Source: Fimenecus sp052273625
Lineage (GTDB): Bacteria; Bacillota; Clostridia; Oscillospirales; Acutalibacteraceae
Length of the DNA stretch: 64,000 nucleotides
Reading direction: 5' to 3'
Assembly (NCBI GenBank): GCA_052273625.1
Contig: DAVZHW010000001.1
Location: 154,266 to 218,265, forward strand
A program made the position numbers and the translations under genes. Under the pieces are notes generated by a model. That model was not told the origin of the DNA. It did no database searches and was given only the letters and a program-made list of their open reading frames with translations. This document shows, piece by piece, positions 52,090-59,740 of the stretch; position 1 is the first letter of the stretch; each line of letters opens with the position of its first letter.

Positions 52090-52118
52090 GTGAATAGTAA
52101 TTCACTTTATGAGTGAAT
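52090..52118 (+). promoter_or_regulatory. Triple alternating half-site at the transcription start
   Basis: GTGAAT (52090-52095), ATTCAC (52100-52105) and GTGAAT (52113-52118) alternate in orientation. The first two form a dyad with a 4-nt gap; the last two form one with a 7-nt gap (ATTCACT/AGTGAAT 7 bp). Placed at the predicted start of RNA, this looks like an operator, or two mutually exclusive RNA hairpins. Confidence 0.45.
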
Positions 52119-52145
52119 ACAAAAAAAGAGACGGAGGAAATACCA

Positions 52146-53630
52146 ATGGACACAAGATTTGCAATTTCAGAATACCATGACGCAAAAGCCATAAACAGAG
52201 AGCTTGACGAGCTTATCAAAAAGCCGATTTACACGATCAAGCCCGATACTCTCAAGAATTACGAAGAAGAGTACTATGGCAAGAAGTGCACGAAGTCTAA
52301 AGAGATGATTGAGGAAGCTAAGTCTGTAATTCCGGGCGGAGTTCAGCACAACCTCGCATTCAACTATCCCTTCCCGCTTGTTTTCACAAAGGCGGAGGGC
52401 GCATATCTCTATGACATTGACGGAAACAAATATTTTGACTTCCTTCAGGCAGGCGGCCCGACAGTTCTCGGCTCAAATCCGAAGGTTGTTCGTGAGCAGG
52501 TTATCGACCTCCTTAACACATGCGGACCTTCAACAGGTCTTTTCCACGAGTTTGAATATAAGCTTGCTAAAAAGATTTCGGATTCGGTTGAAACAGTTGA
52601 TATGTTCCGTATGCAGGGCTCAGGTACAGAGGCTTGTATGACAGCTGCTCGTATCGCTCGTCTTGCAACAGGCAAGAAGAACATTCTTAAAATGGGCGGT
52701 GCATACCACGGCTGGTCAGATCAGATGGGCTACGGTATCCGTATCCCCGGTTCAAAGTTCACACAGGCAAGCGGTGTTCCGCTTTACATCTTCAGACATA
52801 TGCAGGAGTTCTTCCCCGGCGATCTTGAGGACCTTGAAAGAAAACTCTGGCTCAACCAGTTCCGTGGCGGTACTGCTGCTGTTTACATTGAGCCGGTTGG
52901 TCCCGAAAGCGGTACAACTCCGCTTGACTATGAGTTCAACAAGGGTGTTGAAAGACTTTGCCGTAAGTATGGCGCACTTCTCGTATTCGATGAGGTTGTT
53001 ACAGGCTTCCGTATCGGTATGGCAGGTGCTCAGGGCTTCTTCGGTGTATCTCCCGACCTTACAATCTTCGGTAAGGTTATCGCAGGCGGCTATCCGGGCG
53101 CAGGCGGCGTAGGCGGTAAGAAGGAATATATGAAGCACCTCGGTTCAGGTCTTGATGACTCGGGTGAGAAGGTTAAGAAGGCATTTACAGGCGGTACAAT
53201 GACTGCTAACCCGCTTTCATGCTGTGCAGGTTATTACACTCTTGAGGAAATCGACAGAACAAATGCTTGCCAGAAGGCAGGACAGATGGGCGACAGACTT
53301 ACAAACGGTCTTAAAGAGCTTGTTAACAAGCACGGTCTTCCGTTTGTATGCTGGAACGAAGGTTCAATCTGCCACCTTGAAACAGTTGGTACAATGCACT
53401 ATTCAATCGACTGGTCAAAGCCGTGGACAATTCCGGGCGTACTCAATGCAACATCTGTTCGTAAGAAAGAGATGCAGCACATGGGCGCAGCATATATGGC
53501 AGAAGGCCTCGTAACACTTGCAGGCTCACGTCTTTACACATCTGCTGCTTATACACCTAAGATGATCGATCAGGCTCTTGCTTGCTTTGACAAGGTGTTC
53601 GAAAATGTAGCAGTAAAGCCCGAGGACTAA
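52146..53630 (+). CDS. Class III aminotransferase (second, glutamate-1-semialdehyde-aminomutase-like)
   Basis: A 494-residue PLP enzyme with an N-terminal extension of about 55 residues before SKEMIEEAKSVIPGGVQH. Landmarks: YLYDIDGNKYFDFLQAGGPT, GSGTEACMTAARIAR, GGAYHGWSDQ, VFDEVVTGFRIG and the Schiff-base Lys in IFGKVIAGGYPGAGGVGG. It differs in length and detail from the aminotransferase at 46997-48262, so it is not a recent duplicate. ATG at 52146 follows GGAGG; GTG at 52113 overlaps the operator-like repeat and is rejected. It is followed by a class II aldolase. Substrate unknown. Confidence 0.87.
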   Translation: MDTRFAISEYHDAKAINRELDELIKKPIYTIKPDTLKNYEEEYYGKKCTKSKEMIEEAKSVIPGGVQHNLAFNYPFPLVFTKAEGAYLYDIDGNKYFDFLQAGGPTVLGSNPKVVREQVIDLLNTCGPSTGLFHEFEYKLAKKISDSVETVDMFRMQGSGTEACMTAARIARLATGKKNILKMGGAYHGWSDQMGYGIRIPGSKFTQASGVPLYIFRHMQEFFPGDLEDLERKLWLNQFRGGTAAVYIEPVGPESGTTPLDYEFNKGVERLCRKYGALLVFDEVVTGFRIGMAGAQGFFGVSPDLTIFGKVIAGGYPGAGGVGGKKEYMKHLGSGLDDSGEKVKKAFTGGTMTANPLSCCAGYYTLEEIDRTNACQKAGQMGDRLTNGLKELVNKHGLPFVCWNEGSICHLETVGTMHYSIDWSKPWTIPGVLNATSVRKKEMQHMGAAYMAEGLVTLAGSRLYTSAAYTPKMIDQALACFDKVFENVAVKPED

Positions 53631-53662
53631 TATTTTACTAACGGCTTATTAAAACGCAAATA

Positions 53663-53689
53663 GGGGCGGGCAGCCTGACCGCCCGCCCC
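53663..53689 (+). promoter_or_regulatory. GC-rich hairpin between aminotransferase and aldolase genes
   Basis: GGGGCGGGC (53663-53671) pairs perfectly with GCCCGCCCC (53681-53689), loop 9 nt. Only a weak T tract follows (CATTCTCTTT). It could be a partial terminator setting the ratio of the two gene products, or an RNA-stability stem. It stands out because the flanks are AT-rich. Confidence 0.5.
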
Positions 53690-53715
53690 GCATTCTCTTT
53701 GACGAGGTGAAATAA

Positions 53716-54939
53716 ATGAACATTTTAGAAGCAAAAGAGCTTGTCATCAGAGCAGGTAAAGAATTGCTCGCAGAGGGCATTATAGTTCGCACCTGGGGTA
53801 ATATTTCGTGCCGTGTATCAGACACACAGTTCGTGATTACACCCTCGGGCAGAGCGTATGAAAATCTTACTCCCGACGAAATCGTGCTTGTAAATATCGA
53901 GGATTGCTCCTATGAAGGCGACATTAAGCCCTCATCGGAAAAAGGAATTCACGCAGCGGCATATAAGCTTCGTCCCGAGGTCAATTTCGTAATTCACACA
54001 CATCAGAAGGAAGCGTCTGTTATCGGCGCTTTAGGTTTTGACATCAACAGCGTGTCGAAGAAGAGCGCAGAGGTAGTCGGAAACGACGTTCCGCTTGCAT
54101 CCTACGGACTTCCCGGCACGGGCAAGCTTCGTGAGGGCGTTATTGCGGCAATCAAGAGAACCGATTCAAAGGCTGTGCTTATGGCTCATCACGGCGCACT
54201 TTGCATGGGCGTTGACTACAACGAGGCATCGAGAGTAGCTTCCGAGCTTGAGGTTATATGTGAGGACTGCCTTCGTAAAAAATACAACGAGGTTACAGGC
54301 AAGGTTGCTGAAAATCTCAGCTCGATTGCTGATTATATCGGCGAGAAATATGCGGATGCAAAGATTGCAAATGCAGTAAGATATGATGTTTGCAACAGCG
54401 AGAGAGACGGCAGCGTATTCAACATTACCTCTGTAAACGGCGAGGGTAAAATCACAAGAATCGACATCAAGACGGGCGAGCTTGTAGCAGGTAATGATTA
54501 CCCGAATTCAGCAGAGCTTCACAGAATGGTTTATAAGAAGCGCAAGGATGTAAATTATATCATTCATAACACTTCTCCCGAAGTTATGGCTGTCTCGGCA
54601 AAGGGCAAGAATATGAAGCCGTTGCTTGACGACTTTGCACAGCTTTGCGGTGCGACAGTAAGACACGCATTCTTTAACCCGAACAGCACACTTAAATCTG
54701 CAAAGAAGGTTGTTAAGGCTCTCAAGGGCAGAAATACGGTTGTGCTTGACAACAACGGTGCTCTTTGTGTTGCGGGCAGCGAATATGACGCAACTGCGGT
54801 TGAGCACGTAATGGAAAAGGGCTGCAAGACTCAGGTCGGCGCTGACCTCTTCGGTACGGCTAAGCCTATAAATCCCATTGAAACAAGACTTATGAGATTT
54901 ATTTATCTTAAAAAATACTCAAAGCAGGCAAGCAAGTAA
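53716..54939 (+). CDS. Duplicated class II aldolase/adducin-domain protein
   Basis: A 407-residue protein with two class II aldolase (fuculose-phosphate aldolase type) domains. The first (about 1-200) has a full zinc site: Glu in PSSEKGIHAA, two His in FVIHTHQKEAS, and His in LMAHHGALCMG. The second (about 235-395) keeps the fold pattern but has IIHNTSPEV and LDNNGALCVAG in place of the His pairs, so it probably cannot bind zinc. Aldolases of this kind cleave or join phosphosugars at a glycolaldehyde or dihydroxyacetone unit. It lies 85 nt after the aminotransferase. RBS GAGGTGA. Confidence 0.85.
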   Translation: MNILEAKELVIRAGKELLAEGIIVRTWGNISCRVSDTQFVITPSGRAYENLTPDEIVLVNIEDCSYEGDIKPSSEKGIHAAAYKLRPEVNFVIHTHQKEASVIGALGFDINSVSKKSAEVVGNDVPLASYGLPGTGKLREGVIAAIKRTDSKAVLMAHHGALCMGVDYNEASRVASELEVICEDCLRKKYNEVTGKVAENLSSIADYIGEKYADAKIANAVRYDVCNSERDGSVFNITSVNGEGKITRIDIKTGELVAGNDYPNSAELHRMVYKKRKDVNYIIHNTSPEVMAVSAKGKNMKPLLDDFAQLCGATVRHAFFNPNSTLKSAKKVVKALKGRNTVVLDNNGALCVAGSEYDATAVEHVMEKGCKTQVGADLFGTAKPINPIETRLMRFIYLKKYSKQASK

Positions 54940-54952
54940 TTTTGTCTGATAC

Positions 54953-54994
54953 AACGCACTTCGACACGTCCGTCGGGGTGCGTTTCTGTATTTT
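54953..54994 (+). terminator. Terminator after the aldolase gene
   Basis: A 13-bp stem (54953-54965 with 54972-54984) with two G-T pairs, followed by TCTGTATTTT. The tract is interrupted but the stem is stable. Confidence 0.7.
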
Positions 54995-55042
54995 ATGTCC
55001 TAAAAACAGACGGTTTGCATACAAAATATAGTAAAATTCCTA

Positions 55043-55072
55043 TTGTAAAGCACTATCCGTATGTGGTATAAT
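55043..55072 (+). promoter_or_regulatory. Promoter of rlmB
   Basis: TTGTAA (55043-55048), 18-nt spacer, TATAAT (55067-55072), with a TGG extension before the -10. Confidence 0.65.
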
Positions 55073-55115
55073 GTTCTAATAAAATGGATTAGCTATATTT
55101 TACACGGAGAGATAT

Positions 55116-55862
55116 ATGATAAAAGACGACGATAAAAAACCGGATTTGCTTATCGGCAGAAATGCGGTAACAGAAGCGTTGAAATCCGACAGGGAAATCG
55201 ACACGCTTATTCTTATGAGAAACAATAACAACCCTGCGCTTTCAAGGCTTGCTTCTATGGCAAAGGAAAAAGGTGCGGTTGTTAAAGAGGTTGACTCGAA
55301 GAAGCTTGATTTTATGTGCACAGGCGCAAGCCATCAGGGCGTTGCGGCGTATGTTGCGGCTCACGAATATGCAAGTGTTGAGGATATTTTTGCTTACGCA
55401 GAAGAGAAGGGTGAAGCACCTTTTATTGTTGTTTGTGACGAAATAGAAGATCCGCATAATCTCGGTGCTATTATCAGAACTGCAGAGTGTGTGGGTGTGC
55501 ACGGTGTAATCATTCCGAAAAGACGCAGTGCATCGCTCAACTTTACAGTCGGCAAGACTTCGGCAGGTGCGCTCGAATATATGAGGGTTGCGAGGGTATC
55601 TAACCTTGCTTCGACGATTGACGAGCTAAAGGAAAAGGGCTGCTGGGTTTACGGTGCCGATATGGACGGTACGGATTATAAGAAAACCGATTTTTCGGGT
55701 GCGGTCGTGCTTGTTATAGGCTCCGAGGGCAAGGGCATAGGCAAGCTTATAAGGCAAAAGTGCGACGCCATTGTCTCTTTGCCGATGAAAGGCAATATAA
55801 ATTCACTTAACGCATCTGTTGCGGCGGGTATTTTGATGTACGAGGTATCTTGCGGAAGATAA
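55116..55862 (+). CDS. rlmB: 23S rRNA 2'-O-ribose methyltransferase, TrmH/RlmB family
   Basis: A 248-residue SPOUT methyltransferase. It has the N-terminal substrate-binding domain (LLIGRNAVTEALKS) and the three knot motifs: DPHNLGAIIRTAE, VLVIGSEGKGIGKLI and LPMKGNINSLNASVAAGI. This family methylates a guanosine in 23S rRNA (G2251 in E. coli) using S-adenosylmethionine. The exact target is inferred. RBS GGAGAG. The next gene starts 24 nt later on the same strand. Confidence 0.9.
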   Translation: MIKDDDKKPDLLIGRNAVTEALKSDREIDTLILMRNNNNPALSRLASMAKEKGAVVKEVDSKKLDFMCTGASHQGVAAYVAAHEYASVEDIFAYAEEKGEAPFIVVCDEIEDPHNLGAIIRTAECVGVHGVIIPKRRSASLNFTVGKTSAGALEYMRVARVSNLASTIDELKEKGCWVYGADMDGTDYKKTDFSGAVVLVIGSEGKGIGKLIRQKCDAIVSLPMKGNINSLNASVAAGILMYEVSCGR

Positions 55863-55886
55863 ATCTATTAGATTAGGGGTGTTAAA

Positions 55887-58868
55887 ATGTCTAAAAACGA
55901 TTTGTTTAATGATATGTCGATTGATTCGATTTTGAATGACGTTAAGCAGCTGACAGGGGAGCAAACAGCCCCCGAAAGGATTTGGTCGCTTGACGAAATT
56001 GACGCATTGCTCGCAGACGATACGGTAAAAGAAGAAACCGTTGACACCCCCGTTGAAAACGTTACAGAAGCGCCGAAGGAGCAAAAAAAGCCCGAGCCTG
56101 TTGAGGAGAAAGCTCCCGTGCAGGAAGAAAAAAACGTTGATAAAGCTGTTGATAAGGCTAAGGAAAACAGAAAAATCGAAAAGACATCTACGCTCGGTCT
56201 TAAAGAGTTCGCAATGAAAAATGCGATTGAGACGGGTGCGATAAAAGCACGAATTGAAAACGAGAGCACTGAGTCTCTTTTGGAAGAATTTGAAGAAAAA
56301 GAGCCCGAAATCGAGCCGTTGATAAGCTCGGCAGAGGAAAACGAAGCCCTACCGGCTGACGGAGAAGCGTTCGGGGAGGACGACTCGGAAGCCGAAAAGG
56401 AAATCCCCGGTCAGATAAGCATTGAAAAGACAAGGGCTTTCAACGAGGTTGAAGCAAGGGCTGTAAGAAATGAAAATATAAACCATCATATAGGAGAGAA
56501 TAAAATAATCCGAACAGGCAGTGCGGCTAAAAAGGGCGGAATGGAAACCGACCCGTACCGTGAACGCTTTTTGAATAAGCCGACGCTTGATATTGAAAAG
56601 ACGCAGGATCACAAAGACTTACTCAAGGATTTGCCTGCAAAAACGATTGAAAAACACGGCGTTGTTGTTAAAAAATCATCGCTTGAAAAGACTTCTGACG
56701 ACGGACTGTCGCCTATTCCGATTCTTGTTGATGCATCCGACGAATATGACGCACAGCAAAGACTTGAAATGGAGGCTCAATCGGGTGCATTAAAAGCGAA
56801 TGCGTTCCCCGAGGATGAAAATCAGATTGTTCTGGACGGCTTTAATGAGCAGGAAGAGGTAAATATCGTCAACGAGGCAGAGGAGGAGGAAAAGCTTCGC
56901 AAAATCCGCAGGGATAAGGCGAGCAAGTTCAGACTCTTTCCCAATATTGAGGTTGACGACGGAGACGTTTATTCCGATACGTCGGCGCAGAATGACGAAG
57001 AGGATTACGATAACGAAAAGACGAAAGCCGTAGCTCTTCCCGAGGAGGAAGCCGCAGACGGCGAGGAAGCGGAAAATTCCGATATTGAGGAAGCTCCCGT
57101 CAAAGAAAAACGCAAAAAGCGTAAGCCGAGAACGGTAAGCGTTGCACGTGAGTTCTTCGGACCTAAGGACGCAAAGGCGGTATATGAAATTTATATGAAG
57201 GAGCGTTCCTACGGCAAGCGTAAAATTATCGTTTGTTCGTTGGCTCTTGCCTTGTTACTCGCTTGCTCGGCAATTACGTCGTTCTTGGGAAGCTTCGCAT
57301 TGTTCTCCGACAGCCCGTTTGTTTATTCTGTAAGCAATTTAATTGTTCTTGTTGCGGTCGGTGCGATAAACTATAAATCAATAGCCGATTGTCTTGAAAA
57401 TCTTAAAGAAAAACACTTTAACAAGAACACTGCTTTGACGGCTTCGCTGTTGGCAGGTATTATTCAGTGTATTGTATCACTCGGCTTCGGCGACCTTGTT
57501 TTAAGCGGTACGCATATTTATTCTGCGGTGGCGTTGTTCCCCGTGCTTTTGATAAATATCGGAGATTACATAACGACAAACAACGATATTGATAACTTTA
57601 TACTTATAAACCGTGAGCAGAAAAATGCTTATGCGGTTAAGAAGATTGACGACGACGGAATTGCGTTTGAGGTCGGCAGAGGTCTTATGATCAAGGACCC
57701 CGACATTCGCTATTGCGCAAAGGTTAATTTCCCGTATAAATTCGTTGAGACATCACGTGCGGTTGACCCGACGGCGGACAGCTTTAACGTGATTGTTCCT
57801 GCTGCTTTGGCTGCCGGTATTATAGTCGGTATAATTTCGGCGGTAATCAACAAAAACGCCTTTGTCGGCGTTACCTCGTTTACGGGAGTATTCCTTATGT
57901 CTATGCCTGCCGCAAGTGTTGTTGCTTGTGCGTCGGCTCTTAGAGGCGTCAACAAAAAGCTCAACGCCGAGAACGGATTGATTTCCGGATACGAAGCGGT
58001 TGAGGACGTGCTTGACGCCAACGCTGCGGTGCTGGATGCGAGAGACATTTTCAGCGGCGGCGACGCTAATGTGTACGGAATCAAAATGTTCAATTCAATG
58101 AGAATTGACGAAGCAATCCTTTATACGGCTGCGGTTGTTATTCAGTCGGAGGGTGCTTTGAGCGATGTTTTTGATTCCATAATTCTTTCAAAACGTGAGA
58201 TGCTTCCGAATGTGGAATCGCTTGCGTATGAGGAACGGCTCGGCTGCTCGGGCTGGATATATAATTACAGGGTGCTTGTAGGCAACAGGGATTTACTTGT
58301 AAAGCACAATGTAGAGGTTCAATCTAAGGAAGAGGAAAGTGTGTTTACCCGTTCGGGCAGACAGGTTGTTTATCTTGCGGTTGAGGGCAAGGTTGCCGCT
58401 ATGTTTGTTGTGGGCTATTCAGCCGACGAACAGACAGCCGTATATATGCGTGAGCTTGAAAAGGCAGGCGTCAGTATTCTTGTTCGCACAACGGATTCAA
58501 ACATATCCGAGGAGCTTGTTGAGCAGTATTTCGGACTTCCGAGGAGCTTTATAAAGGTCATAAGCCCCGTTGCCGGACTTATGTATAAGGAAATGAGCGA
58601 AAAGCAGGCTGTAAACGAGCCGTGCAGAGTTTTGCACAACGGAAGCGTTAACTCATTCCTTCATTCATTTACCTCGGCGCTTAAATTACAGGAGCGCAGG
58701 AGGATAATCAATATTTTGCAATACATCGGCGTAGGAATAGGCGTTATTCTTATGGCAATGTTTTCTTTCCTTTCGGGACTGTCACAGGCGGGCGCTGTGC
58801 AGATACTTTTATTTGAAACGCTTTGGACTTTAGTTGTGGCGTTTGCACCCAAAATTAAGAAAATTTAG
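55887..58868 (+). CDS. Pseudo-P-type ATPase with large acidic N-terminal region
   Basis: A 993-residue membrane protein. Residues 1 to about 430 are hydrophilic, acidic and probably disordered, ending in a basic stretch (KEKRKKRKPR). Helices follow (about 443-470, 475-495, 508-540), then two around 635-680, and two at the C-terminus (about 945-985). The C-terminal half resembles a P1B-type ATPase: an A-domain position, then the phosphorylation region reading AVLDARDIFSGG (about 712-723) where DKTGT should be, and VSILVRTTDSNIS (about 860) where TGDN should be. The GDGxND hinge is absent. It therefore should not hydrolyse ATP by the usual cycle. Followed by mgtC. Confidence 0.72.
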   Translation: MSKNDLFNDMSIDSILNDVKQLTGEQTAPERIWSLDEIDALLADDTVKEETVDTPVENVTEAPKEQKKPEPVEEKAPVQEEKNVDKAVDKAKENRKIEKTSTLGLKEFAMKNAIETGAIKARIENESTESLLEEFEEKEPEIEPLISSAEENEALPADGEAFGEDDSEAEKEIPGQISIEKTRAFNEVEARAVRNENINHHIGENKIIRTGSAAKKGGMETDPYRERFLNKPTLDIEKTQDHKDLLKDLPAKTIEKHGVVVKKSSLEKTSDDGLSPIPILVDASDEYDAQQRLEMEAQSGALKANAFPEDENQIVLDGFNEQEEVNIVNEAEEEEKLRKIRRDKASKFRLFPNIEVDDGDVYSDTSAQNDEEDYDNEKTKAVALPEEEAADGEEAENSDIEEAPVKEKRKKRKPRTVSVAREFFGPKDAKAVYEIYMKERSYGKRKIIVCSLALALLLACSAITSFLGSFALFSDSPFVYSVSNLIVLVAVGAINYKSIADCLENLKEKHFNKNTALTASLLAGIIQCIVSLGFGDLVLSGTHIYSAVALFPVLLINIGDYITTNNDIDNFILINREQKNAYAVKKIDDDGIAFEVGRGLMIKDPDIRYCAKVNFPYKFVETSRAVDPTADSFNVIVPAALAAGIIVGIISAVINKNAFVGVTSFTGVFLMSMPAASVVACASALRGVNKKLNAENGLISGYEAVEDVLDANAAVLDARDIFSGGDANVYGIKMFNSMRIDEAILYTAAVVIQSEGALSDVFDSIILSKREMLPNVESLAYEERLGCSGWIYNYRVLVGNRDLLVKHNVEVQSKEEESVFTRSGRQVVYLAVEGKVAAMFVVGYSADEQTAVYMRELEKAGVSILVRTTDSNISEELVEQYFGLPRSFIKVISPVAGLMYKEMSEKQAVNEPCRVLHNGSVNSFLHSFTSALKLQERRRIINILQYIGVGIGVILMAMFSFLSGLSQAGAVQILLFETLWTLVVAFAPKIKKI

Positions 58869-58885
58869 AAAGAGTGTGATAAAAA

Positions 58886-59602
58886 ATGCAGTGGGTAACT
58901 GATGCGGTAAATATGTTTGGTATAGGAGAATCATGGGTTGACGTGGTTTCCTGGATGTGCAGACTTATCACGGCAGTTATATTGGGCGGTATAATAGGCT
59001 TTGAGAGAGAGCATTCGCACCGTCCGGCAGGCTTCAGAACACATATATTGGTTTCGGTAGGTTCGGCGCTTATTATGATGACCGCTATATATATTTCAAA
59101 GCATGTAGAGGGCGAGATTGACCTCAGCCGTATGAGCGCACAGGTTGTAAGCGGCGTCGGCTTCCTCGGTGCAGGTACTATTTTGCGTGAGGGCTTTTCT
59201 GTTAAGGGTCTTACCACGGCGGCGAGCCTCTGGGCGGTTTCGTGCGTAGGCATAGCTGTCGGAACAGGCTTTTACAGCGGTGCTATTGCAGCGACCGTTA
59301 TCATATACATTACGCTTAACAGTCTTAAAAAGGTTGTTGTTAAGGGTAAGGCGGGCAAGGTTATCTATGTTGAGGTTAAGCATCTTGCTCAAAAGGTTCC
59401 GGAGATTTCAAAGCTTGTTAAACGTGCAGGCGCATCTATTCATTCAATGGAAATTCTTGACGAGAGCGATATGAAGCGTTCAAAGAAGAAGGAAACCTCG
59501 ACAATTAAGATAATTATTTTCCCGAAGAGCGAGGAGTCACTTGATTTGATTGTTTCAACCCTTCGTTCGGATGAAAATATTATCGACGTTTACGTTGACT
59601 AA
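58886..59602 (+). CDS. MgtC/SapB-family membrane protein
   Basis: A 238-residue protein with about five helices in the first 150 residues, carrying IIGFEREHSHRPAGFRTHIL and SGVGFLGAGTILREG, the signature of the MgtC/SapB family. The C-terminal 85 residues form an ACT-like cytoplasmic domain. In Salmonella MgtC regulates ATP synthase and magnesium homeostasis and is co-encoded with the P-type transporter MgtB. Here it follows a degenerate P-type-like protein by 17 nt, so the two are probably one operon. The exact role is inferred. Confidence 0.87.
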   Translation: MQWVTDAVNMFGIGESWVDVVSWMCRLITAVILGGIIGFEREHSHRPAGFRTHILVSVGSALIMMTAIYISKHVEGEIDLSRMSAQVVSGVGFLGAGTILREGFSVKGLTTAASLWAVSCVGIAVGTGFYSGAIAATVIIYITLNSLKKVVVKGKAGKVIYVEVKHLAQKVPEISKLVKRAGASIHSMEILDESDMKRSKKKETSTIKIIIFPKSEESLDLIVSTLRSDENIIDVYVD

Positions 59603-59615
59603 ATGAAAACAGTTA

Positions 59616-59652
59616 AAATCCCGTACAGAACAAGCTTATCTGAACGGGATTT
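59616..59652 (+). terminator. Terminator after the MgtC-family gene
   Basis: AAATCCCGT (59616-59624) pairs with ACGGGATTT (59644-59652), and CAG with CTG extend it after one mismatch. A weak T tract follows (TAGCATTTTAT). Confidence 0.65.
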
Positions 59653-59676
59653 AGCATTTTATAAAGCTTGATTTAT

Positions 59677-59705
59677 TTGACTTGAACGGGGGATTATGCT
59701 ATACT
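59677..59705 (+). promoter_or_regulatory. Promoter of the glycosyltransferase gene
   Basis: TTGACT (59677-59682), 17-nt spacer, TATACT (59700-59705). One mismatch in each box. Confidence 0.82.
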
Positions 59706-59740
59706 ACCCAATAGTCAAAGTTGATATAGGTGGATGATTT

